A stretch of DNA of 64,000 nucleotides. Source: Vibrio sp. DW001 (GTDB lineage: Bacteria > Pseudomonadota > Gammaproteobacteria > Enterobacterales > Vibrionaceae). Shown one piece after another: positions 9,625 through 18,512 of the stretch. Where the stretch lies: assembly GCF_029016285.1 (NCBI RefSeq), contig NZ_CP091975.1, positions 2,108,001 through 2,172,000 of the forward strand. The letters are read 5' to 3'. Numbering within the stretch: position 1 is the stretch's first letter; the number at the start of each line of letters is the position of its first letter. The notes under the pieces are model-generated. The model made no database searches. It saw nothing but the letters and a program-made list of their open reading frames with translations, and was not told where the DNA came from. A program made the position numbers and the translations under genes.

Positions 9625-9682
9625 CCAGCGGCGAATTTATTATGGTAGAGTGCCCACAGAACTTACAAAATAATACGATTCT

Positions 9683-10579
9683 ATGTCTACCAATATGAGC
9701 ACATTTTTTCCTGCTGGGGTCCGTTTCATGATCCTATCTGCTTTCGGTTTTGCCCTAATGTCGGCTTGTGTAAAGTACGTCAGCAATCATGGCATTCCGC
9801 TATTTGAGATAGTTGCAGCAAGAGCGATCGTATCTTGGGTTATCAGTTACCTCGATGTTAAGCGGAAAAGGATCTCTTTATGGGGTCATAACAAACCTCT
9901 GCTTGTTTCTCGAGGCGTGATGGGTACGTCGGCGTTAATATGCGTCTACTATTCGGTGACGACGTTACCATTGGCAGAAGCGACCATACTTCAGTATGTC
10001 AATCCCGTGTTTACCGCCCTTCTAGCCGTTCTATTTTTAAAAGAGCGCATTCAAGTCTCAACCATTATCTGCATTGTGATGTGTTTGTTTGGTTTATTCT
10101 TTATGGTAAAACCGAGCATGGACAGCAACTTAGCCGGCGACTTGCCACTTTTTAGTGTTGGTATTGCTTTAATGGGAGCACTGTTTAGTTCCGTTGCCTA
10201 CGTGATAGTAAGAAAATTAAGTCAAACCGAAGATAGCTCAGTAATCATCTTTTATTTCCCACTTGTTGCCCTTCCTATCTCATTATTATTAATCGGTGAT
10301 AGCTTTGTTTGGCCGAGTATTCACATCGTGATAATGCTGGTGATGCTTGGTGTTTTTACACAAATTGGTCAATTTGGCTTAACCAAGGCAATGCAGACTC
10401 AAGCCGCAGGAAAGGCATCCGCTTACTCGTATGTACAGATACTGTTTTCTGCTTTGTTAGGTGTCGTGTTCTTTAGCGAAATACCTTCGATGTGGAGTTA
10501 TTTAGGCGGTGCATTCATTGTCACCGGTGCACTAATCAATGTGTTTGGACAGCACCTAAGAAACCCATTTAAGGCTTAA
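9683..10579 (+). CDS. EamA-family (DMT superfamily) transporter
   Basis: A 298-residue inner-membrane protein with about ten hydrophobic helices arranged as two EamA repeats (about 15-145 and 160-290). The repeat signatures include LPLAEATILQYVNPVFTALL in the first half and FFSEIPSMWSYLGGAFIVTGA in the second. Family members export amino acids or other small metabolites; the substrate cannot be read from sequence. It follows the cyclase gene by 58 bases on the same strand but need not share its function. Confidence 0.88.
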   Translation: MSTNMSTFFPAGVRFMILSAFGFALMSACVKYVSNHGIPLFEIVAARAIVSWVISYLDVKRKRISLWGHNKPLLVSRGVMGTSALICVYYSVTTLPLAEATILQYVNPVFTALLAVLFLKERIQVSTIICIVMCLFGLFFMVKPSMDSNLAGDLPLFSVGIALMGALFSSVAYVIVRKLSQTEDSSVIIFYFPLVALPISLLLIGDSFVWPSIHIVIMLVMLGVFTQIGQFGLTKAMQTQAAGKASAYSYVQILFSALLGVVFFSEIPSMWSYLGGAFIVTGALINVFGQHLRNPFKA

Positions 10580-10787
10580 TTTTGTCATCATTCGGTTTAA
10601 TCATAACCACTAATAAAAGGGTCGACACGAACAACCCTCATCATCACCGTTCCTTCGGATATATCCATTTAGTAACCCTGTCATGATTGTGTGTGACGAC
10701 TCATTTGCACTGGCATAACCCGTCATAGCAATACGAACGATCCTCTCTTTATTACGCTATTCATTTTAATACTCAATTCATCCCCCG

Positions 10788-10820
10788 ACTTGATACATAA
10801 ATTCAATTTATGTATCAAGT
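10788..10820. promoter_or_regulatory. Perfect 33-bp palindrome, candidate operator upstream of the metallohydrolase
   Basis: Two exact 16-base arms, ACTTGATACATAAATT and AATTTATGTATCAAGT, flank a single C. The palindrome is centred about 127 bases before the ATG at 10931. It has no T tract and is very AT-rich, which favours a dimeric repressor site over a terminator. The rest of the 10580-10930 gap shows no gene. No regulator is encoded next to it. Confidence 0.5.
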
Positions 10821-10930
10821 TAATATCAACCTATGTATTCGCTCTGTATTTATGAATAAACTTGTTTGCATCGAAGTGAGCAAGCAACCTCATTTCATGA
10901 ATGATGATGATTAACCCAATAGGTGGAACT

Positions 10931-12556
10931 ATGAGAACTTTCGCAAAACTATCAATAATTTCGACTGCCATGATTGTCGCAACAGCGGCATTCGCGGCGG
11001 ATCCAATGATGCAATACAACACACAAAAAACGAACAGCAATCTAGAAAACTCCCAGAAATTTGAATACCACGAAGGAGACACGTTAGAGCAATATATAAG
11101 CACACAGCCCGAAGGTAAGTTGTATTCTTCTGAAGAAGAGGTCCTTGCCGTATTGATGGGAGGCGTGAATAACGGTGACTACCGAGGTAAAACCAATACA
11201 GGCTGGAAAGAAGGTTTAATGTTTGAAGGCATTGCACCTTATGGTGACCATATGGTGTCAGGCGCAAACTGGTTCCCACGTACCGAAGAAGTACAACCAG
11301 ATGAAATGCGCGTGACCTTTATGGGGACATCTCCGATGATTCGTCCTGGACAAGCGAACACATCTATCTATGTGGAACTGGGTAACGGCTCGAATTTCGT
11401 ATTTGATTTAGGTGAAGGTTCAATAGCGAACTATGTGGCGGCAGGTGTCGCAATGAATGAATTAGATCACATATTCATTACCCATTTACACGTTGATCAC
11501 TACGGTTCCTTACCCTATCTATACCAATTCGGCGGCTGGAATGGACGCTGGGAAAAACCGTTAAATATCTATGGTCCAAGTGGCGCGACGCCAGAATATG
11601 GCACACGACATATGATTGAGGGAATGCAACAAATGTTGAACTGGCATACCGATGCCTTTGACGTATTCCCATCGGGCAACGACCTTGTAGTACATGAGTT
11701 CGACTTCCGAGACGATGGTGGTGTGATCTACGATCAAGACAATGTTGAAGTAATTCACTGGCGTCGCAGCCATGCAAAAGACGGCGCTTCTGGTTATCGC
11801 CTAAATTGGACACAAGAAGATGGTCGCGTACTTTCATTTGTATGGACAGGCGATGGTCGTCCAACAGAACTTGATTTGAAATACGCAAAAGGAGCAGACT
11901 TATTCATTACTGAATTACAAACAGAAACCTTCGGTATTTCATCCATCATCCAAGGGGTTCCACCGTTCTTAGCGCGCTACACCGTAGATACACACCACAC
12001 TCCGGCTTATGCTGCTGGTTATGTGGCAAATGAAGTACAACCGCGCTTGTTTATGACAACGCACATGACATTCGACCCGTATCTAAACGAGGAAACGGTT
12101 GCCGAAGTCCGTGAGCACTGGAAAGGCCCTTATCACTTTGGCGCACCAGACGGCATAGTCGTTAACATGACAAAAGATAATGCATGGGTACGCGAAGGAA
12201 TTTTACCTGACTTTCCGAATGCACGTGCGCCACAGTTTGACATGGCAGACGGCTCAGATTTTAGAATTCCGATGCCAAAGAAATCCCGTGCTGATATCCA
12301 GGAACAGGAGATTAGAGATCTCGAGTTAGATCCAAAGCTGTACTACCCAGAAGGTTACCACCCAGAACTATTAACCGAATGGCCAGTAGAGAGAGACATT
12401 GTTATCCCAGCAGAACAAGTGCCAGAAGCAATGAAGAAAGGGATGAATACAAAACAAGAGTATATGGACAGAGTGCGTGAACATCATAATCTAGAGCGAA
12501 AGTCAGTGAGTCGACCGACTGAACCGAGTGAAGGGGCAGGAACAGACAAAAAATAG
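10931..12556 (+). CDS. Exported metallo-beta-lactamase-fold hydrolase
   Basis: A 541-residue protein with a signal peptide (MRTFAKLSIISTAMIVATAA, cleavage near AFA), so it acts in the periplasm or outside. The di-metal motif HLHVDH is His185-x-His187-x-Asp189-His190. Later ligand candidates are the Asp in FVWTGDGRP and the His in FMTTHMTFDP. It is longer than most MBL proteins, with an N-terminal extension of about 100 residues and a charged C-terminal tail. The start at 10931 is chosen for its AGGTGGA ribosome site and signal peptide over an in-frame ATG at 10901. Relatives may carry a GntH-like label in databases, but no other guanitoxin-type genes are present. The substrate is unknown. Confidence 0.85.
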   Translation: MRTFAKLSIISTAMIVATAAFAADPMMQYNTQKTNSNLENSQKFEYHEGDTLEQYISTQPEGKLYSSEEEVLAVLMGGVNNGDYRGKTNTGWKEGLMFEGIAPYGDHMVSGANWFPRTEEVQPDEMRVTFMGTSPMIRPGQANTSIYVELGNGSNFVFDLGEGSIANYVAAGVAMNELDHIFITHLHVDHYGSLPYLYQFGGWNGRWEKPLNIYGPSGATPEYGTRHMIEGMQQMLNWHTDAFDVFPSGNDLVVHEFDFRDDGGVIYDQDNVEVIHWRRSHAKDGASGYRLNWTQEDGRVLSFVWTGDGRPTELDLKYAKGADLFITELQTETFGISSIIQGVPPFLARYTVDTHHTPAYAAGYVANEVQPRLFMTTHMTFDPYLNEETVAEVREHWKGPYHFGAPDGIVVNMTKDNAWVREGILPDFPNARAPQFDMADGSDFRIPMPKKSRADIQEQEIRDLELDPKLYYPEGYHPELLTEWPVERDIVIPAEQVPEAMKKGMNTKQEYMDRVREHHNLERKSVSRPTEPSEGAGTDKK

Positions 12557-12568
12557 GACGCGATTAAA

Positions 12569-12636
12569 GTAAGGGCATGATGGTCATGTCCTTACATAAA
12601 AAACGCAAACATTTGCCTGTTTAGCAATGTTTGCAA
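12569..12636 (+). repeat. Two consecutive hairpins between metallohydrolase and secreted-protein genes
   Basis: The first (12569-12595) pairs GTAAGGGCATGA with TCATGTCCTTAC around TGG. The second (about 12605-12635) pairs GCAAACATTTGC with GCAATGTTTGC with one bulge. Neither ends in a strong T tract, so they look more like mRNA processing or stabilising elements, or a weak terminator, than a full stop. Confidence 0.45.
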
Positions 12637-12678
12637 ACCATTACTTTGGTTTACTTACGCAATATTTTGGAGTACATC

Positions 12679-13194
12679 ATGAAAAAATCACTTCTAGTTA
12701 TGGTCATATTCGGTCTTGTTTCTGGCTCTGTGTTAGCAAATGGACAATCGAATGCACACAATTATCAACCGGGTGCAACAAACAATTCAGAGCGTCTTTC
12801 GAATATCGATCCCGATTACGAACTAACGTTACCATCCGATAAAAAAGGCTATACGAGCTACGATAATACGTTCATGTCTGATGGTGGCACTTACACGACG
12901 TATGTTAAGCCTAACCCTTCAGACGATATCCATGTTGCTGATGAAGGGTCAATGACACTCACTCATGCTCAAGGTGGTGGAATAATGACCGAATACACCA
13001 CTGGTATTGGTGCGGATACCTTCACTGTTATGTGTGGTTTCACTTCCGGCCCCTCTTTTTGGGCAGACAGTAAACCAGCAAATGTTTGTAAGGATGCACA
13101 AGCGTTAGCGGTTGCGTTAGAAGCGAAGGGTAAATGGGAGATAAAAAAAATGAATGACACAATCCCGCCGGCAAGAATAAGCTCTGACTCTTAA
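12679..13194 (+). CDS. Exported protein of unknown family
   Basis: A 171-residue protein with a signal peptide (MKKSLLVMVIFGLVSGSVLA). The mature part is polar and rich in Thr, Asp and Tyr, with one Cys pair (MCGFTSG and ANVCKDA) that could form a disulfide. I recognise no domain. An open frame reaches back to 12631, but the ATG at 12679 directly precedes the signal peptide. It follows the exported metallohydrolase by 122 bases and precedes another exported protein, so the three may form one periplasmic function group. Confidence 0.7.
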   Translation: MKKSLLVMVIFGLVSGSVLANGQSNAHNYQPGATNNSERLSNIDPDYELTLPSDKKGYTSYDNTFMSDGGTYTTYVKPNPSDDIHVADEGSMTLTHAQGGGIMTEYTTGIGADTFTVMCGFTSGPSFWADSKPANVCKDAQALAVALEAKGKWEIKKMNDTIPPARISSDS

Positions 13195-13290
13195 TAAGCA
13201 AGGCAAAACACTCACTAAAACAAAGGAAATCACATACGAATCGTGCTGAATTCCCAATGTAACGTCACATAACATGCAAGGTAATATTCT

Positions 13291-13788
13291 ATGAAACGCT
13301 TTTCAACAGCACTAATAATTCTATGTTCATTGGCGGTTCCCGCTACCGTTTCAGCAGCAACGCACGACCACAGTCATAACCATTATAATCCGACATTAGA
13401 ACAACTAGGCAATGATATTGTTGGCTTAACCGTCTGCTATAAAAATGGTTATTTGTCCAACGAAGCGCAAGAACCTGCGTTTACAAATCTGATTAATCAC
13501 GCCGACGTTTCCGGTGAGGAATTGGGCATGTATTACATGGATAAATTAGGACTAAAGGCAGAACAGATTATGAGTGATGACGAATCGAAGATGTTATGGA
13601 ATGAAGCGTTTTGTTCAGAATTAACCAGAACTTACTTAGACAACAATAAACTGGCTGAAGCAAAAAAAACCAACCACAATGATCAGAATACACACAACCA
13701 TGGACATAATAACAGTGGCCATAAAATGCTTAAAAAAGAAACGATTCAACAAGATATCGAACGTGGACGCCTTCTGAGCATCAACTAA
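13291..13788 (+). CDS. Exported histidine-rich protein of unknown function
   Basis: A 165-residue protein with a signal peptide (MKRFSTALIILCSLAVPATV, cleavage near SAA). Histidine clusters lie at both ends of the mature chain: THDHSHNHYN near 24 and THNHGHNNSGH near 130. Two Cys residues (LTVCYKNG, EAFCSELT) may pair. The His clusters suggest binding of Zn, Ni or Cu, which would fit delivery of metal to the metallohydrolase two genes upstream; that link is inference. A terminator follows at 13820. Confidence 0.7.
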   Translation: MKRFSTALIILCSLAVPATVSAATHDHSHNHYNPTLEQLGNDIVGLTVCYKNGYLSNEAQEPAFTNLINHADVSGEELGMYYMDKLGLKAEQIMSDDESKMLWNEAFCSELTRTYLDNNKLAEAKKTNHNDQNTHNHGHNNSGHKMLKKETIQQDIERGRLLSIN

Positions 13789-13819
13789 CACAAATCATTG
13801 ATTTACCGGTTCCACCTCA

Positions 13820-13856
13820 AATGTGGAAGATGCTTAGGCTCTTCCACATTTTTTTG
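13820..13856 (+). terminator. Rho-independent terminator
   Basis: Arms AATGTGGAAGA and TCTTCCACATT with a 9-base loop are followed by a T run. It ends the metallohydrolase and secreted-protein gene group. Confidence 0.9.
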
Positions 13857-13916
13857 TATCCTTGTTCCCTTGCTTCCGCTTGAGCACAAAAGATACTCAG
13901 TCGTTCACTTAACCAA

Positions 13917-14507
13917 TTAGCAGCAACGTAACAGTGCAAGTAACTCATCCAACTCATTCACTACTAGCGAAGCTTGGTCTGCAAAGTTCGGTGTTTGACC
14001 ATGTGTGACCAAACATGACGCCATATTGGCATTCGCTGCTGCTTGCAGATCGTAGAGATAATCCCCCACATAAAGCACGCTAACAGTTGACAGGTTCCAA
14101 TGATTTGCCAGTGCAACAAGTGAGTCTGGTGCAGGTTTAGCCGGGAAATCTTCACGGGTTATTATTTGCTCAAATTCGATATTATTGTGGCTCAATTTCA
14201 ACGTGGTTGCTTGTCGGCAATTACGAGTCACAACCGCTGTATAAAAGTTGTTTTTATACAGAAAATCGAGTAGTTCATAACAACCAGACATAGGCTCAGA
14301 CCTTAACGCGTCACTCATCTCATGATCTAAGATAATCTGATGGGCACGGTCTCTATCTTGCTTGTTGGACAAAGAATCCGAATAGGTGAGCAAATCTTCA
14401 CTTAATGGGCAACCAATCACACCTCGTAGGGCCTGAAAATCCATTCCAGATGTAACCAACGTATTATCAAGATCAAACACAACTGCTTTAATACGATCTA
14501 AATCCAT
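13917..14507 (-). CDS. HAD-superfamily hydrolase (phosphatase type)
   Basis: A 196-residue cytosolic hydrolase with all four HAD motifs: DLDNTLV (nucleophile Asp12, acid Asp14), VTRN (motif II), a Lys in PAKPAPD (motif III) and VGDYLYD (motif IV). A helical cap lies between motifs I and II, as in subfamily IA phosphoglycolate-phosphatase-like enzymes. The substrate is unknown. It is convergent with the secreted-protein group. Confidence 0.88.
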   Translation of the reverse strand: MDLDRIKAVVFDLDNTLVTSGMDFQALRGVIGCPLSEDLLTYSDSLSNKQDRDRAHQIILDHEMSDALRSEPMSGCYELLDFLYKNNFYTAVVTRNCRQATTLKLSHNNIEFEQIITREDFPAKPAPDSLVALANHWNLSTVSVLYVGDYLYDLQAAANANMASCLVTHGQTPNFADQASLVVNELDELLALLRCC

Positions 14508-14690
14508 GTAGGCAATTCACCTTAAATTATCTGCTCATAAATAGCTCATCAAAGCATAGCATTTCTGCCAACGAGGGTTGAGCTTACACCTCCAATTTCA
14601 AATCTAAATCACCAGAATAGTAAACTCGCATCGATATTGTGTGATTGACGAGAAAGACCAATTACGCTTATAAAAAAGTGACGTCAGTAT

Positions 14691-16370
14691 TTAAAACTCG
14701 ACACCTACTTTAAATGTCATGCGCGCTTTACTGTATGGGTGATCGAGTTCTAGTCGCTCTGCATGTAAGTGCAAACGGTCGGCTTTTCCGCCATATAAAG
14801 CGTCTCCCACTATCGGCATATTTAAACCTAAGTGATGTGCACTGTGGACGCGAAGTTGATGGGTACGGCCAGTTTTTGGGTACATGTACACTTTACTAAG
14901 ACCCGCTTTCACTTCAATCAACTGCCAGTGAGTTTCGGCATGTTTGCCATGCTCGTCACACACAAGTTGCCGTGGGCGATCATCAGGGTCACCGCGCATT
15001 GGTAAAGAGATATCCCCTTCTGATTGGGTGAGCTCACCTGTTAGAAGTGCTATATAGCGCTTTTGTACACCACGTGTGATGAATTGTTTTTGTAGGCTTT
15101 TGTTTGCACGTTTGGTCAGAGCAAACACCAATAAACCGGATGTTGCCATATCTAAGCGATGTATCACAAACGGGCCTTCAACGTTTGGAAATAAGGCTTG
15201 CAGGCGTGTATAGGCGGAATCTTTAATGGTTTTTCCCGGCACCGATAATAAGCCTGATGGCTTATTAATAACGACCATCGCTTCATCTTGAAACACAATT
15301 TCTAACTCTTTGTCTACCGCCCAATTTTTCTCCAAAGGATTGGGCTCAACATTCAAGCCTTGTAGCATGTGCCCCATGATAGGCTGACATTTGTTATTGC
15401 ATGATGGGTAAAATGTCTTATGTTGACGAATTTCTGATTTAGGTGGTACGCCCCACCAAAATTCTGCCAAAGCTAGCGGTTTGAAGCCATGTTTATAGGC
15501 AAAGTGTAGCAGTTTTGGTCCTGCACATTCACCAGCTCCGGCAGGTGGAACGGGATTGCTTGTCGGGGCAAAGATATCGACCAAATCACGCATATGGCCA
15601 CGATTATCGAGGAAACGATACTGTTTATGCAGCCTATGTTGTAAGGCGTTAGACAGTGTTTTATGTCGTTCTTTACGCTCTGCCAAATGCACCTGAAGGT
15701 TCGCCAAGCGTTGCTCTTTGATGGTTAATTTCTCATCCCACACGCGTTTTAAATGCTTGAGTATGTTCTTCTCTTTCACGCTTTGTTTACTCAAGCCATC
15801 CAATAGAGCGTTGAGCCGATCTGGAGCAAGCGTTTGTTCACCCTCTTTCCGCAACTGCTTACGGGTTGCGCGACGATCAATCATTACCTGACGATGTGCC
15901 TGTTCTTCTTGTTGGTAAGCGGCGCGGTCTGCTTTTATTTGTACGTTTAGCTCTGCCATTTCTGGATTTGCGGCCAACGCTTTGTATGCTGCGTTTGCTG
16001 TATTGATCGCATCGCTCTCGTCTCGGAAAAAACCTTCTTCCTCAAGCATATCGAAAACAGGCGGAACAAAACCGGGTACTAGATTTTGGTCAGCAATTTT
16101 GCCGGAAAATGCACTTAAAAAACCGATTTCTCCTTCCGGATTTTGTACGAGCAGCACTCCGAACATTTTCCCACGGCCACTACCTTCATTTTCTAAACCA
16201 AAGTCATGCTCGAAATCTGCCTGAGTTTCTAAGTGCTGTTGTAGTTGCTCGGCTGCCAATACGCATAAAGGATGCGGCATATAGTAGAACGGAAACGTAA
16301 ATTGTTTCGGCAAATCATAGCCTTCGATAGCAATGTTAAATCGAGTAAAGCAGTGTTGAGGCGAGTGCAT
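14691..16370 (-). CDS. RluA-family pseudouridine synthase with long N-terminal extension
   Basis: A 559-residue protein, about twice the length of a minimal RluA enzyme. The catalytic domain is about residues 350-550. It holds the signature FVIHRLDMATSGLL (catalytic Asp near 407), the preceding VVINKPSGLLSVPG and later YPKTGRTHQLRVH. The N-terminal 350 residues include a Glu/Arg/Lys-rich coiled coil (about 165-245) and a segment with NPVPPAGAGECAGPKLLH, common to a long RluA subgroup. It should modify uridines in rRNA or tRNA; which ones is not readable. The gene stands alone on its strand. Confidence 0.88.
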   Translation of the reverse strand: MHSPQHCFTRFNIAIEGYDLPKQFTFPFYYMPHPLCVLAAEQLQQHLETQADFEHDFGLENEGSGRGKMFGVLLVQNPEGEIGFLSAFSGKIADQNLVPGFVPPVFDMLEEEGFFRDESDAINTANAAYKALAANPEMAELNVQIKADRAAYQQEEQAHRQVMIDRRATRKQLRKEGEQTLAPDRLNALLDGLSKQSVKEKNILKHLKRVWDEKLTIKEQRLANLQVHLAERKERHKTLSNALQHRLHKQYRFLDNRGHMRDLVDIFAPTSNPVPPAGAGECAGPKLLHFAYKHGFKPLALAEFWWGVPPKSEIRQHKTFYPSCNNKCQPIMGHMLQGLNVEPNPLEKNWAVDKELEIVFQDEAMVVINKPSGLLSVPGKTIKDSAYTRLQALFPNVEGPFVIHRLDMATSGLLVFALTKRANKSLQKQFITRGVQKRYIALLTGELTQSEGDISLPMRGDPDDRPRQLVCDEHGKHAETHWQLIEVKAGLSKVYMYPKTGRTHQLRVHSAHHLGLNMPIVGDALYGGKADRLHLHAERLELDHPYSKARMTFKVGVEF

Positions 16371-17336
16371 ATTAAAAGCCGCGTGATAGGATAATTCTGA
16401 GCACGGATTGTACCTGTTTTTTGAGAGATTGCCATGAAGGGCTGTGCTTTCGGAATCTCCATTAATTAAGGAGCCCTAATTCATTAGACGTGGGGAAGAT
16501 TTATAACCGGCGTTGTTGAACCATTCAGATTCAGAACAGATCTAACCTAAGCAAATTACTCTCTCATTTAATAACACATTTATCCCCATCAATAAGCAAG
16601 GTGGGCATTGAGGATGGTTCTCTCTAACTCCGAGACAGTTGGCATTCCGTAACACAGAAATGCTCCATTTATGCCGTGAAGTAAAACGCATATCAAAACG
16701 AACTGATTCACTAAATTTTTTGTAGAAGATGACAATTTGTTGTGGTGTGGCGAAATTTACACAGTTATTGAGTCACAATTGTCCCATTCTTTGCTACACC
16801 AACAAGCCCCTACCCCAGTTGAAACAACCTATAAAATGGGATGCTACCAATATCTGCCGAAGGGAATATCTAAAGAACTTGATCAGCTCTACCAAGTTGT
16901 CCATCAGAACATCAGTAAAGTAAGGAACTCACTACGAGTGTAGATAACCTTACTAAATCGATACGTCCTGCTTATCCGCAAGACTCATTGAAGAACAAGC
17001 TCAAAGTGCGACTGAACTGCGTTAGCAGATTTCTTGTTCAAACTCGCTTATGCCCCTTTTCAATTTAGAGTAACTTTTAAAACATAGTTGTGATGGCTGC
17101 GGTCGCCCTAGAATAATTTATCTAATAGCATCTATATTCGTAGCCAATTAATGCAAACCACTACAGTCGATAGCGATAACATTATTGGTTAACATGTTGG
17201 AACCTTCAGTTTTAATCTCACCTTTCTGGTTTAGATTGGTAAAGGAGGGAGAGGGTTCAATACATCATGTTTCAACGCTTAATATCCTGCTTAATTCGAG
17301 TACCGTTTGACCTAGTTTCCCTAATCGGTGTTGTGT
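16371..17336. other. Long intergenic region without a recognisable gene
   Basis: About 970 bases between the pseudouridine synthase and the LysR gene. Overlapping frames of 64 and 68 codons on the plus strand around 16729-16943 have no convincing ribosome site and no recognisable family. They could be a decayed gene. I saw no tRNA, terminator or repeat here. Confidence 0.5.
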
Positions 17337-18275
17337 CTACTCATTATTGGTCGATTCAGTTTCTGGAGTCTTATCATTTTCTAGCGACCGCAGTAACCAT
17401 CCTTTAAAGACGTCTAATACTTGTTCTAAGTCCTCTCTAAGAGGGGTATACCAATACGCAGCATTGCCTGTGAATGTTAATGAAGGATGACTAGTTAATT
17501 TACCAGTTTGGAGTTCTTCCTCTACTAATCCTTTAGGTATGAAGGCAATACCCTGACCAGACAGCGCCGCACGGATAACCATGGAGTAGTATCCGTAGCG
17601 AATGACGCGATCTGGGCGAACTTTATGTGTGTCAACAGAACTTGTAAAGTTCTCCCAAAGAAATGGTGTGCCACCGTGCTCTAAAAAGGTGCAGTTAAGT
17701 AAGTCGTTGAAGCATTTTGGTGAGCCGTTACGTATCCAATAGTCAGGTGTAGCAACGAGTAAAGCTTCTTTTCCAAACAAATATATACTGTTGTTGTTAG
17801 ATACTGGCTCGGTGCCAAAAGAGAAAATCGCATCAGGCTTTTCACTTTGACAAGCGTTGCTGAAATTCGTAAATTGAACTTCTATATCTGGATACATATC
17901 TGTAAACGTTGAAAAACGGGGTAGTAACCACCTGTCTCCAAATATTGGGAGTACTTGAACTCTTAAAGTTTTTCTCTGCAGGTTAATACGAGCGACTTGT
18001 AATGCTGCATCTTCCATTGCTTTGATAGCAATAGATGCTTTTTCTATATATATGTACCCTGCTTCAGTTGGAATCATGCCATGGCTAGTACGTTGAAACA
18101 GAGGGTAGCCTACCAAATTTTCAACCGCAATAAGTTGCTTACTAACTGCGCTTTGAGAAAGGTTTAAACTACGTGCTGCCGCGGTGGTAAAGCCCCTACG
18201 ACCGATTTCTACAACGGTTTGAAGACCAATTATAGAAGGTAGGCGTGAATATCCAGATTCTATCATTGAAATCAT
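17337..18275 (-). CDS. LysR-type regulator divergent from the catabolic operon
   Basis: A 312-residue regulator. The N-terminal winged helix reads FTTAAARSLNLSQSAVSKQLIAVENLVGYPLFQR, in the GcvA-like style, with the substrate-binding domain after residue 95. It is divergent from the lyase operon, 237 bases away, the usual arrangement for a LysR protein controlling its neighbour. The likely inducer is the transported compound or a breakdown product. The start may be at codon 1 or at the Met at codon 4. The role is inferred from position. Confidence 0.88.
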   Translation of the reverse strand: MISMIESGYSRLPSIIGLQTVVEIGRRGFTTAAARSLNLSQSAVSKQLIAVENLVGYPLFQRTSHGMIPTEAGYIYIEKASIAIKAMEDAALQVARINLQRKTLRVQVLPIFGDRWLLPRFSTFTDMYPDIEVQFTNFSNACQSEKPDAIFSFGTEPVSNNNSIYLFGKEALLVATPDYWIRNGSPKCFNDLLNCTFLEHGGTPFLWENFTSSVDTHKVRPDRVIRYGYYSMVIRAALSGQGIAFIPKGLVEEELQTGKLTSHPSLTFTGNAAYWYTPLREDLEQVLDVFKGWLLRSLENDKTPETESTNNE

Positions 18276-18427
18276 CCTTTATTGACGTTGTACTCTCAAC
18301 TTGTCCAAACATAATCCTGTAACAAAGGACAACAGTTATCGTTAGGTTATGCAATATTTGCGCCGTCATTCATATAATGAACTTTGTTCTAAATTGCATT
18401 TATGTTGCCTAGTCGTTTTTGTCATGG

Positions 18428-18443
18428 CCTATATGAAATATGG
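18428..18443. promoter_or_regulatory. Candidate LysR-type operator in the divergent promoter region
   Basis: An imperfect inverted repeat, CCTATAT-GA-AATATGG, lies about 70 bases before the lyase ATG, where a LysR activator would bind. The match is short and the assignment tentative. Confidence 0.3.
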
Positions 18444-18512
18444 TCGTTGGAACTTAAAAAATAATACTGCCATATTGGTTGTCACCTAAAGGACTAATTA
18501 CGGAGAAGACAA

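Noticed and set aside
16729..16943. Overlapping 64- and 68-codon frames in the gap before the LysR gene
   Set aside because: No ribosome site, no recognisable family, and two frames compete for the same bases.
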